Of a stretch of 64,000 bases of DNA, positions 49,716 through 58,586 are shown one piece after another. The notes beneath the pieces are model-generated. The model worked only from the letters and a program-made list of their open reading frames with translations, did no database searches and was not told the DNA's origin. The stretch comes from Mucilaginibacter rubeus (GTDB lineage Bacteria > Bacteroidota > Bacteroidia > Sphingobacteriales > Sphingobacteriaceae): contig NZ_CP043450.1 in NCBI RefSeq assembly GCF_003286415.2, forward strand, positions 4,588,001-4,652,000, read 5' to 3'. The position numbers were made by a program, and so were the translations under genes. Numbering within the stretch: position 1 is the first letter of the stretch; each line of letters starts with the position of its first letter.

Positions 49716-50993
49716 TTAATGTAATGTTAAAGTCTGTTTCCTGTCCGGACCTACAGATAAATATTTTACCGGTACGCCAAGCTCGGCCTCAAGGTAATCA
49801 ATATATGATTGTAGTTTAGCCGGGATCTCAGAAAGTTCGGTGATACCGGTCAGGTCTTCGTTCCAGCCATCAATTTCCTTATATACCGGCTCTGGCCTTA
49901 CCGAGCAGATATCGTAAGGCATATAATCAATCTGCTCACCTAAATAGTTGTAGTGCGTGCAGGCATAGATCTTGTCAAAACCGCTTAACACGTCTGCTTT
50001 GGTCATTACCAGTTGGGTAACGCCGTTAAGCATAATCGCGTATTTTAAAGCAGGAAGATCAATCCAGCCGGTGCGGCGTGGCCTGCCTGTAGTCGCGCCA
50101 AATTCATGGCCTACTTTACGCAACTCTTCGCCGGTTTCGTTTTCCAGTTCGGTTGGGAAAGGACCACCACCTACACGGGTACAGTAAGCTTTAAAAATAC
50201 CTATTACATCGCCAATTTGTTGCGGAGCAATACCTAAACCAGTACAAGCACCTGCGGCGGTAGTATTTGAAGAAGTAACAAACGGATATGAACCAAAGTC
50301 GATATCAAGCATTGCTCCCTGAGCACCTTCGGCCAAAACTTTTTTGCCGTCTTTAATGTAGCTGTTAACCAAATGTTCAGAGTCAACAAGCGGGAACTGA
50401 CGCAGTACATCAAGCGCTTCAAAAAATAAAGTTTCGCGCTCCGAAAAATCTGCCACTTCGCCATAAAGCTGTTGCAGCATGGATACGTGCTTATCAACCA
50501 GTTTCTGGTAACGTTCTTTAAAATCGGGCAGGGTGATATCGCCAATACGTAAACCGTTACGACCAGTTTTATCCATATAAGTTGGGCCAATACCTTTTAA
50601 GGTTGAACCAATTTTGCCTTCGCCCATCTTTTTTTCATTAGCAGCGTCAAGCAACTGGTGAGTTGGTAATATCAGGTGCGCTTTTTTAGCAATTAAAAGA
50701 TTCTTTTTAGCCAACAGGTCATGTCCGGCATCTTTTAATTTATCCAGTTCTTTTTTCAGGGTGATAGGATCAATCACCACACCGTTACCGATAAGGTTGA
50801 TGGTGTTTTCAAAAAATATACCTGAAGGAATGGTGTTTAAAACAAACTTTTTACCGTCAAACTCCAACGTGTGACCGGCATTTGGCCCGCCCTGGAAACG
50901 TGCAATCAGGTCATAACCTGCACTAAGCACATCAACAATTTTTCCTTTTCCTTCATCGCCCCACTGGAGGCCTAATAATACGTCAACAGCCAT
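49716..50993 (-). CDS. purA: Adenylosuccinate synthase
   Basis: A 425-residue enzyme with LLGLQWGDEGKGKIVDVL at the N-terminus, FQGGPNAGHTLEFDGKKF, GIGPTYMDKTGRNGLRIGD, GAQGAMLDIDFGSYPFVTSS, TTGRPRRTGWIDLPALKYA and the C-terminal KYLSVGPDRKQTL. It joins IMP and aspartate with GTP in the AMP branch of purine synthesis. Its gene lies after relA/spoT and fur, with a small ORF inserted between. Confidence 0.97.
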   Translation of the reverse strand: MAVDVLLGLQWGDEGKGKIVDVLSAGYDLIARFQGGPNAGHTLEFDGKKFVLNTIPSGIFFENTINLIGNGVVIDPITLKKELDKLKDAGHDLLAKKNLLIAKKAHLILPTHQLLDAANEKKMGEGKIGSTLKGIGPTYMDKTGRNGLRIGDITLPDFKERYQKLVDKHVSMLQQLYGEVADFSERETLFFEALDVLRQFPLVDSEHLVNSYIKDGKKVLAEGAQGAMLDIDFGSYPFVTSSNTTAAGACTGLGIAPQQIGDVIGIFKAYCTRVGGGPFPTELENETGEELRKVGHEFGATTGRPRRTGWIDLPALKYAIMLNGVTQLVMTKADVLSGFDKIYACTHYNYLGEQIDYMPYDICSVRPEPVYKEIDGWNEDLTGITELSEIPAKLQSYIDYLEAELGVPVKYLSVGPDRKQTLTLH

Positions 50994-51035
50994 TAATTTT
51001 TATTTTGTATATATGTATTGAATATTTTTGAGTGA

Positions 51036-51338
51036 TTAAGCACCGTAATAATTCATCGATTGTGTAGACGGATACTTTTTTATGGGATAAATAAAATCTT
51101 GTAGTTTGAGCTTGAATACAAGGCAACAAAAATTAATTTCTTTAGGTCCAAGTTCTTTAGTCCTAATAACTGTCTTGCTTATTTTTTTATCGCCATAAAA
51201 CTTTCTAATAGAATAGAAATCTTCTAATGAGCCGTTATTAATAACCGATTCCATAACAAATAGAGCATCTTTGTTATAGTCGATACTATCCATATCAACA
51301 TCCCAAAATGCCTGTTTGCTTAAAATAGGTTTGTCCAT
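51036..51338 (-). CDS. Small DUF6922-like protein
   Basis: A 100-residue protein whose start LSKQAFWDVDMDSIDYNKDA, ESVINNGSLEDFYSIRKFYG and the following KKISKTVIRTKELGPKEI resemble DUF6922, a family often placed next to nucleotidyltransferase-type (AbiEii) toxins, perhaps as antitoxin. No toxin gene is adjacent. It is AT-rich and begins 6 nt after fur, so it is read from the fur transcript and interrupts fur-purA. Confidence 0.65.
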   Translation of the reverse strand: MDKPILSKQAFWDVDMDSIDYNKDALFVMESVINNGSLEDFYSIRKFYGDKKISKTVIRTKELGPKEINFCCLVFKLKLQDFIYPIKKYPSTQSMNYYGA

Positions 51339-51344
51339 TAACAG

Positions 51345-51812
51345 TTAAATTTTTCTGTCACAAAAACCCTCTCTTAATTTGGTACAATTACCATAAAGAT
51401 TTAAAGAGTGGTGTTTGATGTCAAATTTTAAGATATCGCCCATCATACTCTGGATCTGCTGGATGCGCGGATCGCAAAATTCAACCACCTTACCGCAGTC
51501 GATGCAAATGATGTGGTCATGCTGTTTATAGCCGTATGATTTTTCAAACTGGGCCATGTTTTTGCCAAACTGGTGTTTGGTAACCAAATCGCATGAAACC
51601 AATAGCTCAAGTGTGTTGTAAACCGTAGCACGGCTTACGCGGTATTTTTTATTTTTCATGTGGATGTACAACGACTCCACATCAAAGTGATCTGTACGGG
51701 AATATATCTCTTCGAGTATAGCGAAACGCTCGGGGGTTTTCCTGAGGTTTTTATTTTCGAGGTAAGCCTCAAAAATTTTCTTAACCATTGGTATGGTATC
51801 CTGCTGTGACAT
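51345..51812 (-). CDS. fur: Fur-family transcriptional regulator
   Basis: A 155-residue metalloregulator. The winged helix spans about residues 15-95 (LRKTPERFAILEEIYSRTDH, YRVSRATVYNTLELLVSCDL). QHDHIICIDCGKVVEFCD supplies regulatory-site His and Cys ligands; the second C-terminal CxxC of many Fur proteins is missing, but YGNCTKLREGFC may replace it. It could sense iron, zinc or peroxide; the class cannot be set by eye. Confidence 0.9.
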   Translation of the reverse strand: MSQQDTIPMVKKIFEAYLENKNLRKTPERFAILEEIYSRTDHFDVESLYIHMKNKKYRVSRATVYNTLELLVSCDLVTKHQFGKNMAQFEKSYGYKQHDHIICIDCGKVVEFCDPRIQQIQSMMGDILKFDIKHHSLNLYGNCTKLREGFCDRKI

Positions 51813-51841
51813 AATGATGTATTAACGGGGCAAAGTTATTA

Positions 51842-51950
51842 ATAATTTGTTAAGTGGTGAGTAGTTGATTATGTGAATGGTTGATTATGTTGACTTTCAT
51901 TGCACAAAGCAACTACTCCCCAAATCAACTCAATCAACAATTCACCTCAA
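51842..51950. repeat. gttgatta phrase repeats, inverted
   Basis: AGTGGTGAGTAGTTGATTAT and GAATGGTTGATTATGTTGAC are mirrored by GCAACTACTCCCCAAATCAA and CTCAATCAACAATTCACCT. They link fur to the 3' end of relA/spoT. Confidence 0.6.
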
Positions 51951-54169
51951 GATGCTTTCTCGATTGCCGAATCAAAACGGTTAACCGCGGTTACGCCTTT
52001 TACTTGTTTTAGGTTTTTAATCAGGGTGTCAAGGTGGCTGGTGTCATTAACATATAACATCAGCGACCCTTCAAATATACCATTATCACTGTCAACTGTA
52101 ATAGACCTGATATTTATTTTAAAATCGTTTGATATTACCGTGGTAAGCTTGTTAATCAACCCTACCTCATCAATACCTGTGATGCGTAAACCGGTAAGGA
52201 AAGCAAGTTCCTGCTGGTTTGTCCAGCGGGCTTTTACTATCCTATAGCCGTAATTTGCCATGAGTTTGGCCGCGTTAGGGCAATTGGTGCGGTGAATCTT
52301 GATGCCGTCGCTCACGGTAACAAATCCAAAAACATCATCACCAGGGATAGGATTACAACAGTTGGCCAGTTTATAGTCTATCTTTTGCATATCCTCGCCA
52401 ATGAGCAATATATCGCTGTCTTTAGCTTTGATATTTTTGATGAGATTTTGAACCTGTTCCTGGTCAATTTTATCCTGTGGTTTGCTTTCAATTATTTTTT
52501 CTGAGGCCTGATATTCTTTCAGGTCCTTCATATCAAGAATGCCCTTGGCAACATTGTAAAAAAGGTCCTGGGTGGCCTGCAGCTTAAAAAAGTAAGCTAT
52601 CTTTTGCAGGTTTTCAGAGTTATAAGTGATCTTGAGCGATTTCATTTTACGTTCCAGGATCTCTTTACCATCCTCCGCGATTTTACGTTTCTCCTCTTTT
52701 AACGCCGATTTGATCTTGGCCTTAGCCTTTGCGGTAACCACAAAGTTAAGCCAGTCTTCTTTAGGAGTCTGCTTGCTTGATGTAATGATCTCCACCTGGT
52801 CGCCGTTTTGCAGCTTATAACTCAGCGGCACCAGTTTATGGTTTACTTTAGCACCAATACAGCTTGCGCCCACATCGGTGTGGATCTCGAAAGCGAAGTC
52901 AAGCGCTGTAGCATTTAAAGGTAACTGGATCAGCGCGCCTTTAGGCGTAAAAATGAAGATCTCATCGCTGAAGAGGTTCATCTTAAAGTCGTCGATAAAG
53001 TCGAGCGCGTTGGTATCCGGATTTTTAAGCATCTCGCGCACTTTGGTTACCCATTGATCAAGCCCGCTGTCGGTGCTGGCTTCCTTGTATTTCCAGTGCG
53101 CGGCGAAACCCTTTTCGGCAATCTCGTTCATGCGCTTGGTACGGATCTGTACTTCTACCCATTGGCCGCGCGGTCCCATCACTGTAGTATGCAACGATTC
53201 ATAACCGTTAGCCTTAGGCGATGAGATCCAGTCACGCAACCTGTCGGGATTTGGACGGTACTGATCGGTTACTATAGAGTAAGCTTTCCAGCAATCAGCC
53301 TTTTCATGTTCAGGGGCGCTATCCAAGATGATACGGATGGCGAAAAGATCATATACCTCTTCAAAGGGTATCGATTTCTTCTTCATTTTATTCCAAATGG
53401 AATGGATAGATTTTGGCCTGCCAAATACATCGGCCTCAAGTCCCTGGCTTTGTAATGATTTATTGATAGGCTCAATAAAATCGCGAATAAAACGCTCACG
53501 TTCGGCCTTTTTTTCGTTCAGCTTATTTTTGATAAACTGGTAGGTTTCGCGCTCCATGTATTTCATGGAGAGGTCTTCCAGTTCAGATTTTATAGCGTAT
53601 AAGCCCAGACGGTGTGCCAGGGGCGCATACAGATATACTGTTTCTGACGATAATTTAAGCTGCTTGTCCCTCGGCATAAACTCCATGGTACGCATGTTAT
53701 GCAGCCTGTCGGCAAGCTTGATCAGTATTACCCTTACGTCATCGGCAAGGGTAAGCAGCATTTTACGGAAGTTTTCGGCCTGCAATGAGCTGTTGGTATC
53801 AAATACACCTGATATTTTGGTAAGGCCATCAATAATTTTGGCAACCTTTTTACCAAACTCCATCTCAATTTCATCAAGCGTCATGTTGGTATCCTCAACC
53901 ACATCATGCAGCAGGGCGCACACTATCGATGTTGTACCCAGGCCAATTTCTTCGGCGGCTATTTGGGCTACTGCAATAGGGTGATATATATAGGGTTCAC
54001 CGCTTTTACGGCGCATATCTTTATGGCTTTCAAGGGCCATATCAAATGCCTTACGTATCATGCGTTTATCGCCCTTTTGCAGGGTTGATTTACAGGCACG
54101 CAGCAGGGCACGGTATCTTTTTAGTATCTCGTTCTTCTCGGCTTCCAGGTCTATCACTAAGTCTTTCAT
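51947..54169 (-). CDS. Bifunctional (p)ppGpp synthetase/hydrolase (RelA/SpoT)
   Basis: A 740-residue protein of full Rel length. The HD hydrolase domain (residues about 25-200) has YIYHPIAVAQIA, CALLHDVVEDTNMT and ILIKLADRLHNMRTM. The synthetase domain (about 225-365) has DVFGRPKSIHSIWNKMKKKS and KANGYESLHTTVMGPRGQWV. TGS (about 400-460) follows with FIFTPKGALIQLPLNATALD, then a helical part, a Cys-rich segment (ANCCNPIPGDDVFGFVT) and a C-terminal ACT domain. It makes and breaks the stringent alarmone. Both active sites look intact. Confidence 0.95.
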   Translation of the reverse strand: MKDLVIDLEAEKNEILKRYRALLRACKSTLQKGDKRMIRKAFDMALESHKDMRRKSGEPYIYHPIAVAQIAAEEIGLGTTSIVCALLHDVVEDTNMTLDEIEMEFGKKVAKIIDGLTKISGVFDTNSSLQAENFRKMLLTLADDVRVILIKLADRLHNMRTMEFMPRDKQLKLSSETVYLYAPLAHRLGLYAIKSELEDLSMKYMERETYQFIKNKLNEKKAERERFIRDFIEPINKSLQSQGLEADVFGRPKSIHSIWNKMKKKSIPFEEVYDLFAIRIILDSAPEHEKADCWKAYSIVTDQYRPNPDRLRDWISSPKANGYESLHTTVMGPRGQWVEVQIRTKRMNEIAEKGFAAHWKYKEASTDSGLDQWVTKVREMLKNPDTNALDFIDDFKMNLFSDEIFIFTPKGALIQLPLNATALDFAFEIHTDVGASCIGAKVNHKLVPLSYKLQNGDQVEIITSSKQTPKEDWLNFVVTAKAKAKIKSALKEEKRKIAEDGKEILERKMKSLKITYNSENLQKIAYFFKLQATQDLFYNVAKGILDMKDLKEYQASEKIIESKPQDKIDQEQVQNLIKNIKAKDSDILLIGEDMQKIDYKLANCCNPIPGDDVFGFVTVSDGIKIHRTNCPNAAKLMANYGYRIVKARWTNQQELAFLTGLRITGIDEVGLINKLTTVISNDFKINIRSITVDSDNGIFEGSLMLYVNDTSHLDTLIKNLKQVKGVTAVNRFDSAIEKAS

Positions 54170-54278
54170 GTACGGGGTATTAGCGGTATCTAATCATAAA
54201 CATGCAGCAAATAAATATTATTGCAGGTATTAGTAAAATACCAAAAAAAATTACATTATTTTTGTATTAAGTAAAAAT

Positions 54279-54893
54279 ATGAAATTTATTGGTTCTCTGT
54301 TACTGTTATGTTGCTTGATGGGTGCTGCAAAGGCCCAAACAGTTACTCCTGCTCCAGTACAGCTTGGCAAAAATGATACCATCAGAACAGCCATGACCAA
54401 CCTTGACGGTGAACTTGTGCCGTGGATAGTTGAACCCGAAGTTAAGATAGTTGATACCCGTATTTTTGCCAGCGAGGCCGACAGGCAAAACTATCGCCGT
54501 TTGCGCTATAATGTAATGAAAGTGTTGCCTTATGCACGTTTTGCAGGGCAAAGGTACCGTCAGTTACAACGCGATCTGGCTGTTACCGCCGACAGGAAAA
54601 AACAAAAAGAATTAGTGAGCACCTGCGAGGGTGAAATCAAAAACCTTTTTAACAAGGAAATAAAAAACCTGACAATTAGTCAGGGAGAGGTTTTAATTAA
54701 ACTTATTGACCGCGAAACCGGGCAAACCAGCTTTGCCATGGTTAAGGAATTAAAGGGCGGCTTTAAGGCTTTTATGTTCCAGTCGGTCGCCAGCATATTT
54801 GGCCATAATCTTAAAGAAACTTACGACCCTGAAGAACAGAAAGATATCGAGGCCATTTTAAACCAGGCCGGATATAATTCATACAGCAATTAG
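54279..54893 (+). CDS. DUF4294 exported protein
   Basis: A 204-residue protein with a signal peptide (LLLLCCLMGAAKAQ). The DUF4294 domain is seen in LVPWIVEPEVKIVDTRIFAS, YRRLRYNVMKVLPYARFAGQ and GEVLIKLIDRETGQTSF. It is a Bacteroidota-specific periplasmic family with no known role. It ends 4 nt before the GPx gene. Confidence 0.85.
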   Translation: MKFIGSLLLLCCLMGAAKAQTVTPAPVQLGKNDTIRTAMTNLDGELVPWIVEPEVKIVDTRIFASEADRQNYRRLRYNVMKVLPYARFAGQRYRQLQRDLAVTADRKKQKELVSTCEGEIKNLFNKEIKNLTISQGEVLIKLIDRETGQTSFAMVKELKGGFKAFMFQSVASIFGHNLKETYDPEEQKDIEAILNQAGYNSYSN

Positions 54894-54897
54894 TTTA

Positions 54898-55404
54898 ATG
54901 GATAATAAAAGTATTTACCAGTTTAACATTCACAAGTTAAACGGTGAAGAGATCAGTCTTTCCGAATATAAAAACAAAGTCCTTTTAATTGTAAACACAG
55001 CATCGCAATGCGGTTTCACCCCGCAGTTAAAAGAACTTGCCGCTTTAAAAGCCCAACTTGCCGGCAAGGATTTTGAAATTCTTGCATTCCCCTCAAATGA
55101 TTTTGGTGGCCAGGAGCCTTTAGATGGCGAAGCTATCGCCGTTTTCTGCGAAAATTTTGGAGCAAATTATCCCATCTTTCAAAAAATAAGGGTGCGTGGC
55201 TCTTATGCAGATCCCCTGTATAAATTTCTGGCAGATAAAAAGGAAAATGGAAATGTAGGCTCAGCGCCACGCTGGAATTTTCACAAATATTTAATTGACA
55301 GGAACGGCCATGTAGTTGATTTCTACTACCCTTTCACCAAACCAAACTCATCAAAAGTGAGGCGAAAGATTGACCGCCTGTTGACAACGGCGTCTGACCA
55401 ATAG
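54898..55404 (+). CDS. Glutathione peroxidase family protein (thioredoxin-type)
   Basis: A 168-residue GPx with the catalytic tetrad: Cys in NTASQCGFTPQLKEL, Gln in PSNDFGGQEP, and Trp and Asn in PRWNFHKYL. Non-selenium GPx proteins of this length use thioredoxin to reduce peroxides. Its neighbour bshB1 makes bacillithiol, so a thiol-redox context is suggestive. No N-terminal signal, so it is cytosolic. Confidence 0.93.
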   Translation: MDNKSIYQFNIHKLNGEEISLSEYKNKVLLIVNTASQCGFTPQLKELAALKAQLAGKDFEILAFPSNDFGGQEPLDGEAIAVFCENFGANYPIFQKIRVRGSYADPLYKFLADKKENGNVGSAPRWNFHKYLIDRNGHVVDFYYPFTKPNSSKVRRKIDRLLTTASDQ

Positions 55405-55406
55405 AT

Positions 55407-55414
55407 TATTTTTG
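55407..55414 (+). promoter_or_regulatory. Promoter -7 box of bshB1, leaderless
   Basis: TATTTTTG is followed by CGC and the ATG at 55418. The last coding bases of the GPx gene overlap the upstream promoter half. Confidence 0.6.
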
Positions 55415-55417
55415 CGC

Positions 55418-56143
55418 ATGCTAAAATTAGATATATTAGTTTTATCGGTACATCCCGACGATGCTGAGTTAGGTTGCTCTGGTACAATTGCAAAACATAT
55501 TGCCCTTGGTTATAACGTTGGTATTGTCGACCTTACCCGTGGCGAGCTGGGCACCCGTGGCTCGGCCGAGATCCGTAAACAGGAAGCTGCCGCCGCTGCC
55601 GAAATATTGGGTTTAGCCGTACGCGAAAACCTGGGTTTACCCGATGCTTTTTTTGAAAACACACGCGAGCACCAGGTAAAGGTTATTGAAGCTATCCGCA
55701 AATTTCGCCCCTCAATAGTAATCACAAATGCGTACCATGACCGTCATCCTGACCACGGCCGCGCCAATGAGCTTGTTGAAACTTCGGCATTTTTAGCCGG
55801 CCTTCGCAAAATAGAAACGTTTGATGCCGAAGGCACCCCACAAGACGCATGGCGACCAGATATGGTACTTCATTTTATACAGGACAATTATATTACTCCT
55901 GATATATTAATTGACGTAACCGGATATTGGGATAAAAAAATAGAGAGCATTTATGCTTACGGATCGCAGTTTCATAACCCAAGCTGGGAAGGTGAGCCAC
56001 AAACCTATATTTCAACACCCGATTTTATTGAAATAGTTACAGGCAGGGCACGTGAGTTTGGCAAAAGCATCGGGGCAAAATACGCCGAGGGCTTCACCAG
56101 TAGAAAAATTTTAGGGGTGGATAATTTATTTAACCTAAAATAA
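55418..56143 (+). CDS. bshB1: Bacillithiol biosynthesis deacetylase BshB1
   Basis: A 241-residue LmbE-type zinc deacetylase: VLSVHPDDAELGCSGTIAKH (zinc-binding HPDDAE), GELGTRGSAEIRKQEA, LGLPDAFFENTREHQV and NAYHDRHPDHGRANELV. It removes acetyl from GlcNAc-malate in bacillithiol synthesis. The family N-terminus M-L-K-L-D sets the ATG at 55418, not the TTG two codons earlier, which overlaps the promoter box. Confidence 0.93.
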   Translation: MLKLDILVLSVHPDDAELGCSGTIAKHIALGYNVGIVDLTRGELGTRGSAEIRKQEAAAAAEILGLAVRENLGLPDAFFENTREHQVKVIEAIRKFRPSIVITNAYHDRHPDHGRANELVETSAFLAGLRKIETFDAEGTPQDAWRPDMVLHFIQDNYITPDILIDVTGYWDKKIESIYAYGSQFHNPSWEGEPQTYISTPDFIEIVTGRAREFGKSIGAKYAEGFTSRKILGVDNLFNLK

Positions 56144-56186
56144 TGCCATATTAACTATAGATTATATATAATTAATCTATTCCAAT

Positions 56187-56220
56187 AAAAAAGGAGCCTG
56201 ATTTTTCAGACTCCTTTTTT
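56187..56220. terminator. Bidirectional terminator between bshB1 and a hypothetical gene
   Basis: AAAAAAGGAGCCTGA and TCAGACTCCTTTTTT form a stem with one mismatch and a T4 loop, with A and T runs on each side. It serves convergent genes. Confidence 0.88.
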
Positions 56221-56243
56221 ATTAACTTTAATATGAGCAATAC

Positions 56244-56681
56244 TTAAGCCCTGATGTATTCAAAGCGGTTATTCTCATTGCTTCGCTCTCTTCTCAGCTT
56301 GTTTTCGTTAGCTAATTTTAAAAGGATACCTGAAAGTTCAGATGTTTTAAAATCAGAGTCATACTGATCCTTACAGTAATTGGCAATAGATGATATAGAA
56401 CGCTGACTATCAAAAAAATCGGTATTTAATAATTGATTAAGTATTTTGGTAGCACCCGGTTTCTTACGTCCCGCAATAGCACCACCTTCATCCTCAATAC
56501 GTAATTTCCTTGCTTTTTTACCAAACATTTCAACACCTTCGGCATCTACCTTCTCCGACTCGATCATTACTTCCAGTAAACGGTCAATTATTCGAACCTG
56601 TACAGCTTCAGATTTGAATGAATTTACAACCTCGGCTACTTCAACCAGTTGCTTCTTTAATTTCTCTATGTGTTTGCTCAT
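56244..56681 (-). CDS. Basic cytosolic protein of unknown function
   Basis: A 145-residue protein. The first 60 residues are helical and may be coiled coil (EKLKKQLVEVAEVVNSFKSE). A basic linker with GRKKPGATKILNQLLNTDFF follows, and the C-terminal part (SISSIANYCKDQYDSDFKTS, ELSGILLKLANENKLRRE) looks like a small winged helix of the RteC type. I assign no function. Confidence 0.6.
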   Translation of the reverse strand: MSKHIEKLKKQLVEVAEVVNSFKSEAVQVRIIDRLLEVMIESEKVDAEGVEMFGKKARKLRIEDEGGAIAGRKKPGATKILNQLLNTDFFDSQRSISSIANYCKDQYDSDFKTSELSGILLKLANENKLRRERSNENNRFEYIRA

Positions 56682-56904
56682 GGTGATTGAATAGAACTGA
56701 GTTACTTTAATAGGGTTGCAACAAATCTAATCGGAATAATAACAAAAAATATGGCCTATTTTGGAAAAAAAGTAGCGTATATTAATATGTTTTTCCTTTT
56801 ACAAATAATAGATGTTGTTTTTACCTTATTAAATATTAGTTAATTCCACACGTTTCATGAGCAGGATTTAGCTGTAGCCGGTATTGATCTTCTTTACCTA
56901 TTTG

Positions 56905-58236
56905 TTAAAAAGTGGCCGAAAGCTGTTCAAGCATTTCAAGACCGGTATCAATATGGCTTTTTTCAATGATTAGCGCAGGGCGGAAACGTACGCTCCTTTC
57001 GCCACAGCCAAGGTACATAATATTATTCTCAAAACCTCTTTTAATAAAATTATCTCTTATGGTTTTGTCCGGAAAATCAAAGGCTGTAAGCAGCCCTTTT
57101 CCACGCACATTACTTACAACTGGGTGCCGCCCGGCAATTTCGCTTAAGCCGTTTTGCAGGTATTCGCCCATCACCGCAGCGTTATCACAAAGGTTATCTT
57201 CTTCAATAATTTCCATTATTTTTGATGAGCGTACCATATCAACCAAACTACCTCCCCAGGTTGAGTTTATGCGTGACGATACCTTAAATACGTTATCCTC
57301 AACCTCATCAATACGCCGGCTGGCCAATATACCGCAAACCTGCATCTTTTTGCCAAAAGCAATAATATCGGGGCGTGCTTTTTCACCAAAGTGTTCATGG
57401 CACCAGAATTTTCCTGTTAACCCCACACCTGTTTGCACCTCATCATATACCAGTAACGCCTCATATTCATCGGCGATTTCGCGCAGCTTTTCTAAAAACT
57501 CTTTACGCACGTGGTTATCACCGCCTTCTGATTGTACAGGCTCAATTATTATAGCACATATATCATCCTTATTATCCTCAAATGCCTGCCTGATCTGCGC
57601 TACTGATAATTGCTCGCGCCTTAACAGATCTTCGTGATTGGCATCGCTGTAGGGGAAATTGATATAAGGTACAGATACCCGCGGCCAGTCAAACTTGGCA
57701 AACCATTTGGTTTTATTGGGCACTGTATTGGTGAGGCTCAACGTGTAACCCGAACGCCCATGAAAAGCATGTTCAAAATGCAATACTTTAAATCCTTTTT
57801 CCTTAGTGTATCCCCTGGCAAAATTCTTCTGCACTTTCCAGTCCATAGCCACTTTTAACGCGTTTTCAATGGCCAATGAGCCGCCTGCTATAAAAAAAGC
57901 ATGTGGCAAATAGTCGGGAATACCTATCCTATCGAAGGTTTCAACAAACTGAGCGTATTGGGTTGTATATATATCTGAGTTTGACGGATTAGTTAAAGCT
58001 GCAAGCATCAGGTTTTTCTTAAACTCCTCGTCATTCAGCATTTTGGGATGATTATAGCCCAAAGGCACCGAAGCGAAACAGGTAAAAAAGTCAAGTAGTG
58101 TACGGTTATATTTTGCGTCATAAATATAAACACCCTTACTTTTTTCCATATCAAAAGTGAGGTCGAAGCCATCGGCCAGTACATGCTTCTGAAGTGAAGC
58201 CTGGACATTCTGCGGAGAAATAAGTAGGTTGTACAT
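56905..58236 (-). CDS. lat: L-lysine 6-transaminase
   Basis: A 443-residue class III PLP aminotransferase. FFTCFASVPLGYNHPKM, FEHAFHGRSGYTLSLTNT, IIEPVQSEGGDNHVRKEFL, YDEVQTGVGLTGKFWCHEHF and the PLP Lys in DIIAFGKKMQVCGIL match lysine 6-transaminases, which turn lysine and 2-oxoglutarate into 2-aminoadipate semialdehyde. GGSLVDMVRSSKIMEII is also typical. It likely serves lysine breakdown. Its leader holds hairpins at 58264-58347. Confidence 0.9.
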   Translation of the reverse strand: MYNLLISPQNVQASLQKHVLADGFDLTFDMEKSKGVYIYDAKYNRTLLDFFTCFASVPLGYNHPKMLNDEEFKKNLMLAALTNPSNSDIYTTQYAQFVETFDRIGIPDYLPHAFFIAGGSLAIENALKVAMDWKVQKNFARGYTKEKGFKVLHFEHAFHGRSGYTLSLTNTVPNKTKWFAKFDWPRVSVPYINFPYSDANHEDLLRREQLSVAQIRQAFEDNKDDICAIIIEPVQSEGGDNHVRKEFLEKLREIADEYEALLVYDEVQTGVGLTGKFWCHEHFGEKARPDIIAFGKKMQVCGILASRRIDEVEDNVFKVSSRINSTWGGSLVDMVRSSKIMEIIEEDNLCDNAAVMGEYLQNGLSEIAGRHPVVSNVRGKGLLTAFDFPDKTIRDNFIKRGFENNIMYLGCGERSVRFRPALIIEKSHIDTGLEMLEQLSATF

Positions 58237-58263
58237 ATCAATTGGGTTTATTACAAATTTAGC

Positions 58264-58298
58264 AAAAACCGCCTAAAATCAAAATTTAAGCGGTTTTT
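58264..58298 (-). promoter_or_regulatory. Attenuator-like hairpin in the lysine transaminase leader
   Basis: Read on the minus strand, AAAAACCGC (from 58298) pairs with GCGGTTTTT (to 58264), with the T run directly following, 28 nt before the ATG. The shape is that of an intrinsic terminator within a leader. Confidence 0.45.
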
Positions 58299-58310
58299 GA
58301 ACCGATTGAC

Positions 58311-58358
58311 CAAAAAGTAACTTTAAATTGTTTAAAGTTACTTTTTGTACCAAACTTA
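58311..58358. promoter_or_regulatory. Perfect 17-bp palindrome at the transaminase promoter
   Basis: CAAAAAGTAACTTTAAA (58311-58327) and its exact mirror (58331-58347) flank a 3-nt spacer. On the minus strand a TAAGTTTG promoter box lies at 58358-58351, so the palindrome starts at about the transcription start. The rest of the 350-nt spacer (58237-58586) has no ORF; TAAATTCG near 58542 may serve the kinase gene. Confidence 0.6.
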
Positions 58359-58586
58359 AATCCGGTACACTTGTTCCTGATTCTAAAACGCACAAAAAAC
58401 GATGAGCCAAAATCACCTTTACCGCGCAATTATGATCAAAAACCGCCCATTGCTGCCGTAACGCGATAATTAAAAATTCGCCGCATTTTCATAACAAATA
58501 TTTCTTTTTGATTAAAGCCCTGAGGTTGGCTATTTAAATATTAAATTCGTACAACATACAACCAAAGGGAGGTATTATATAATAAC

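Noticed and set aside
56912..57637. 241-residue plus-strand ORF
   Set aside because: It is antisense to the lysine transaminase, Ser-rich shadow typical of reverse-frame translation.
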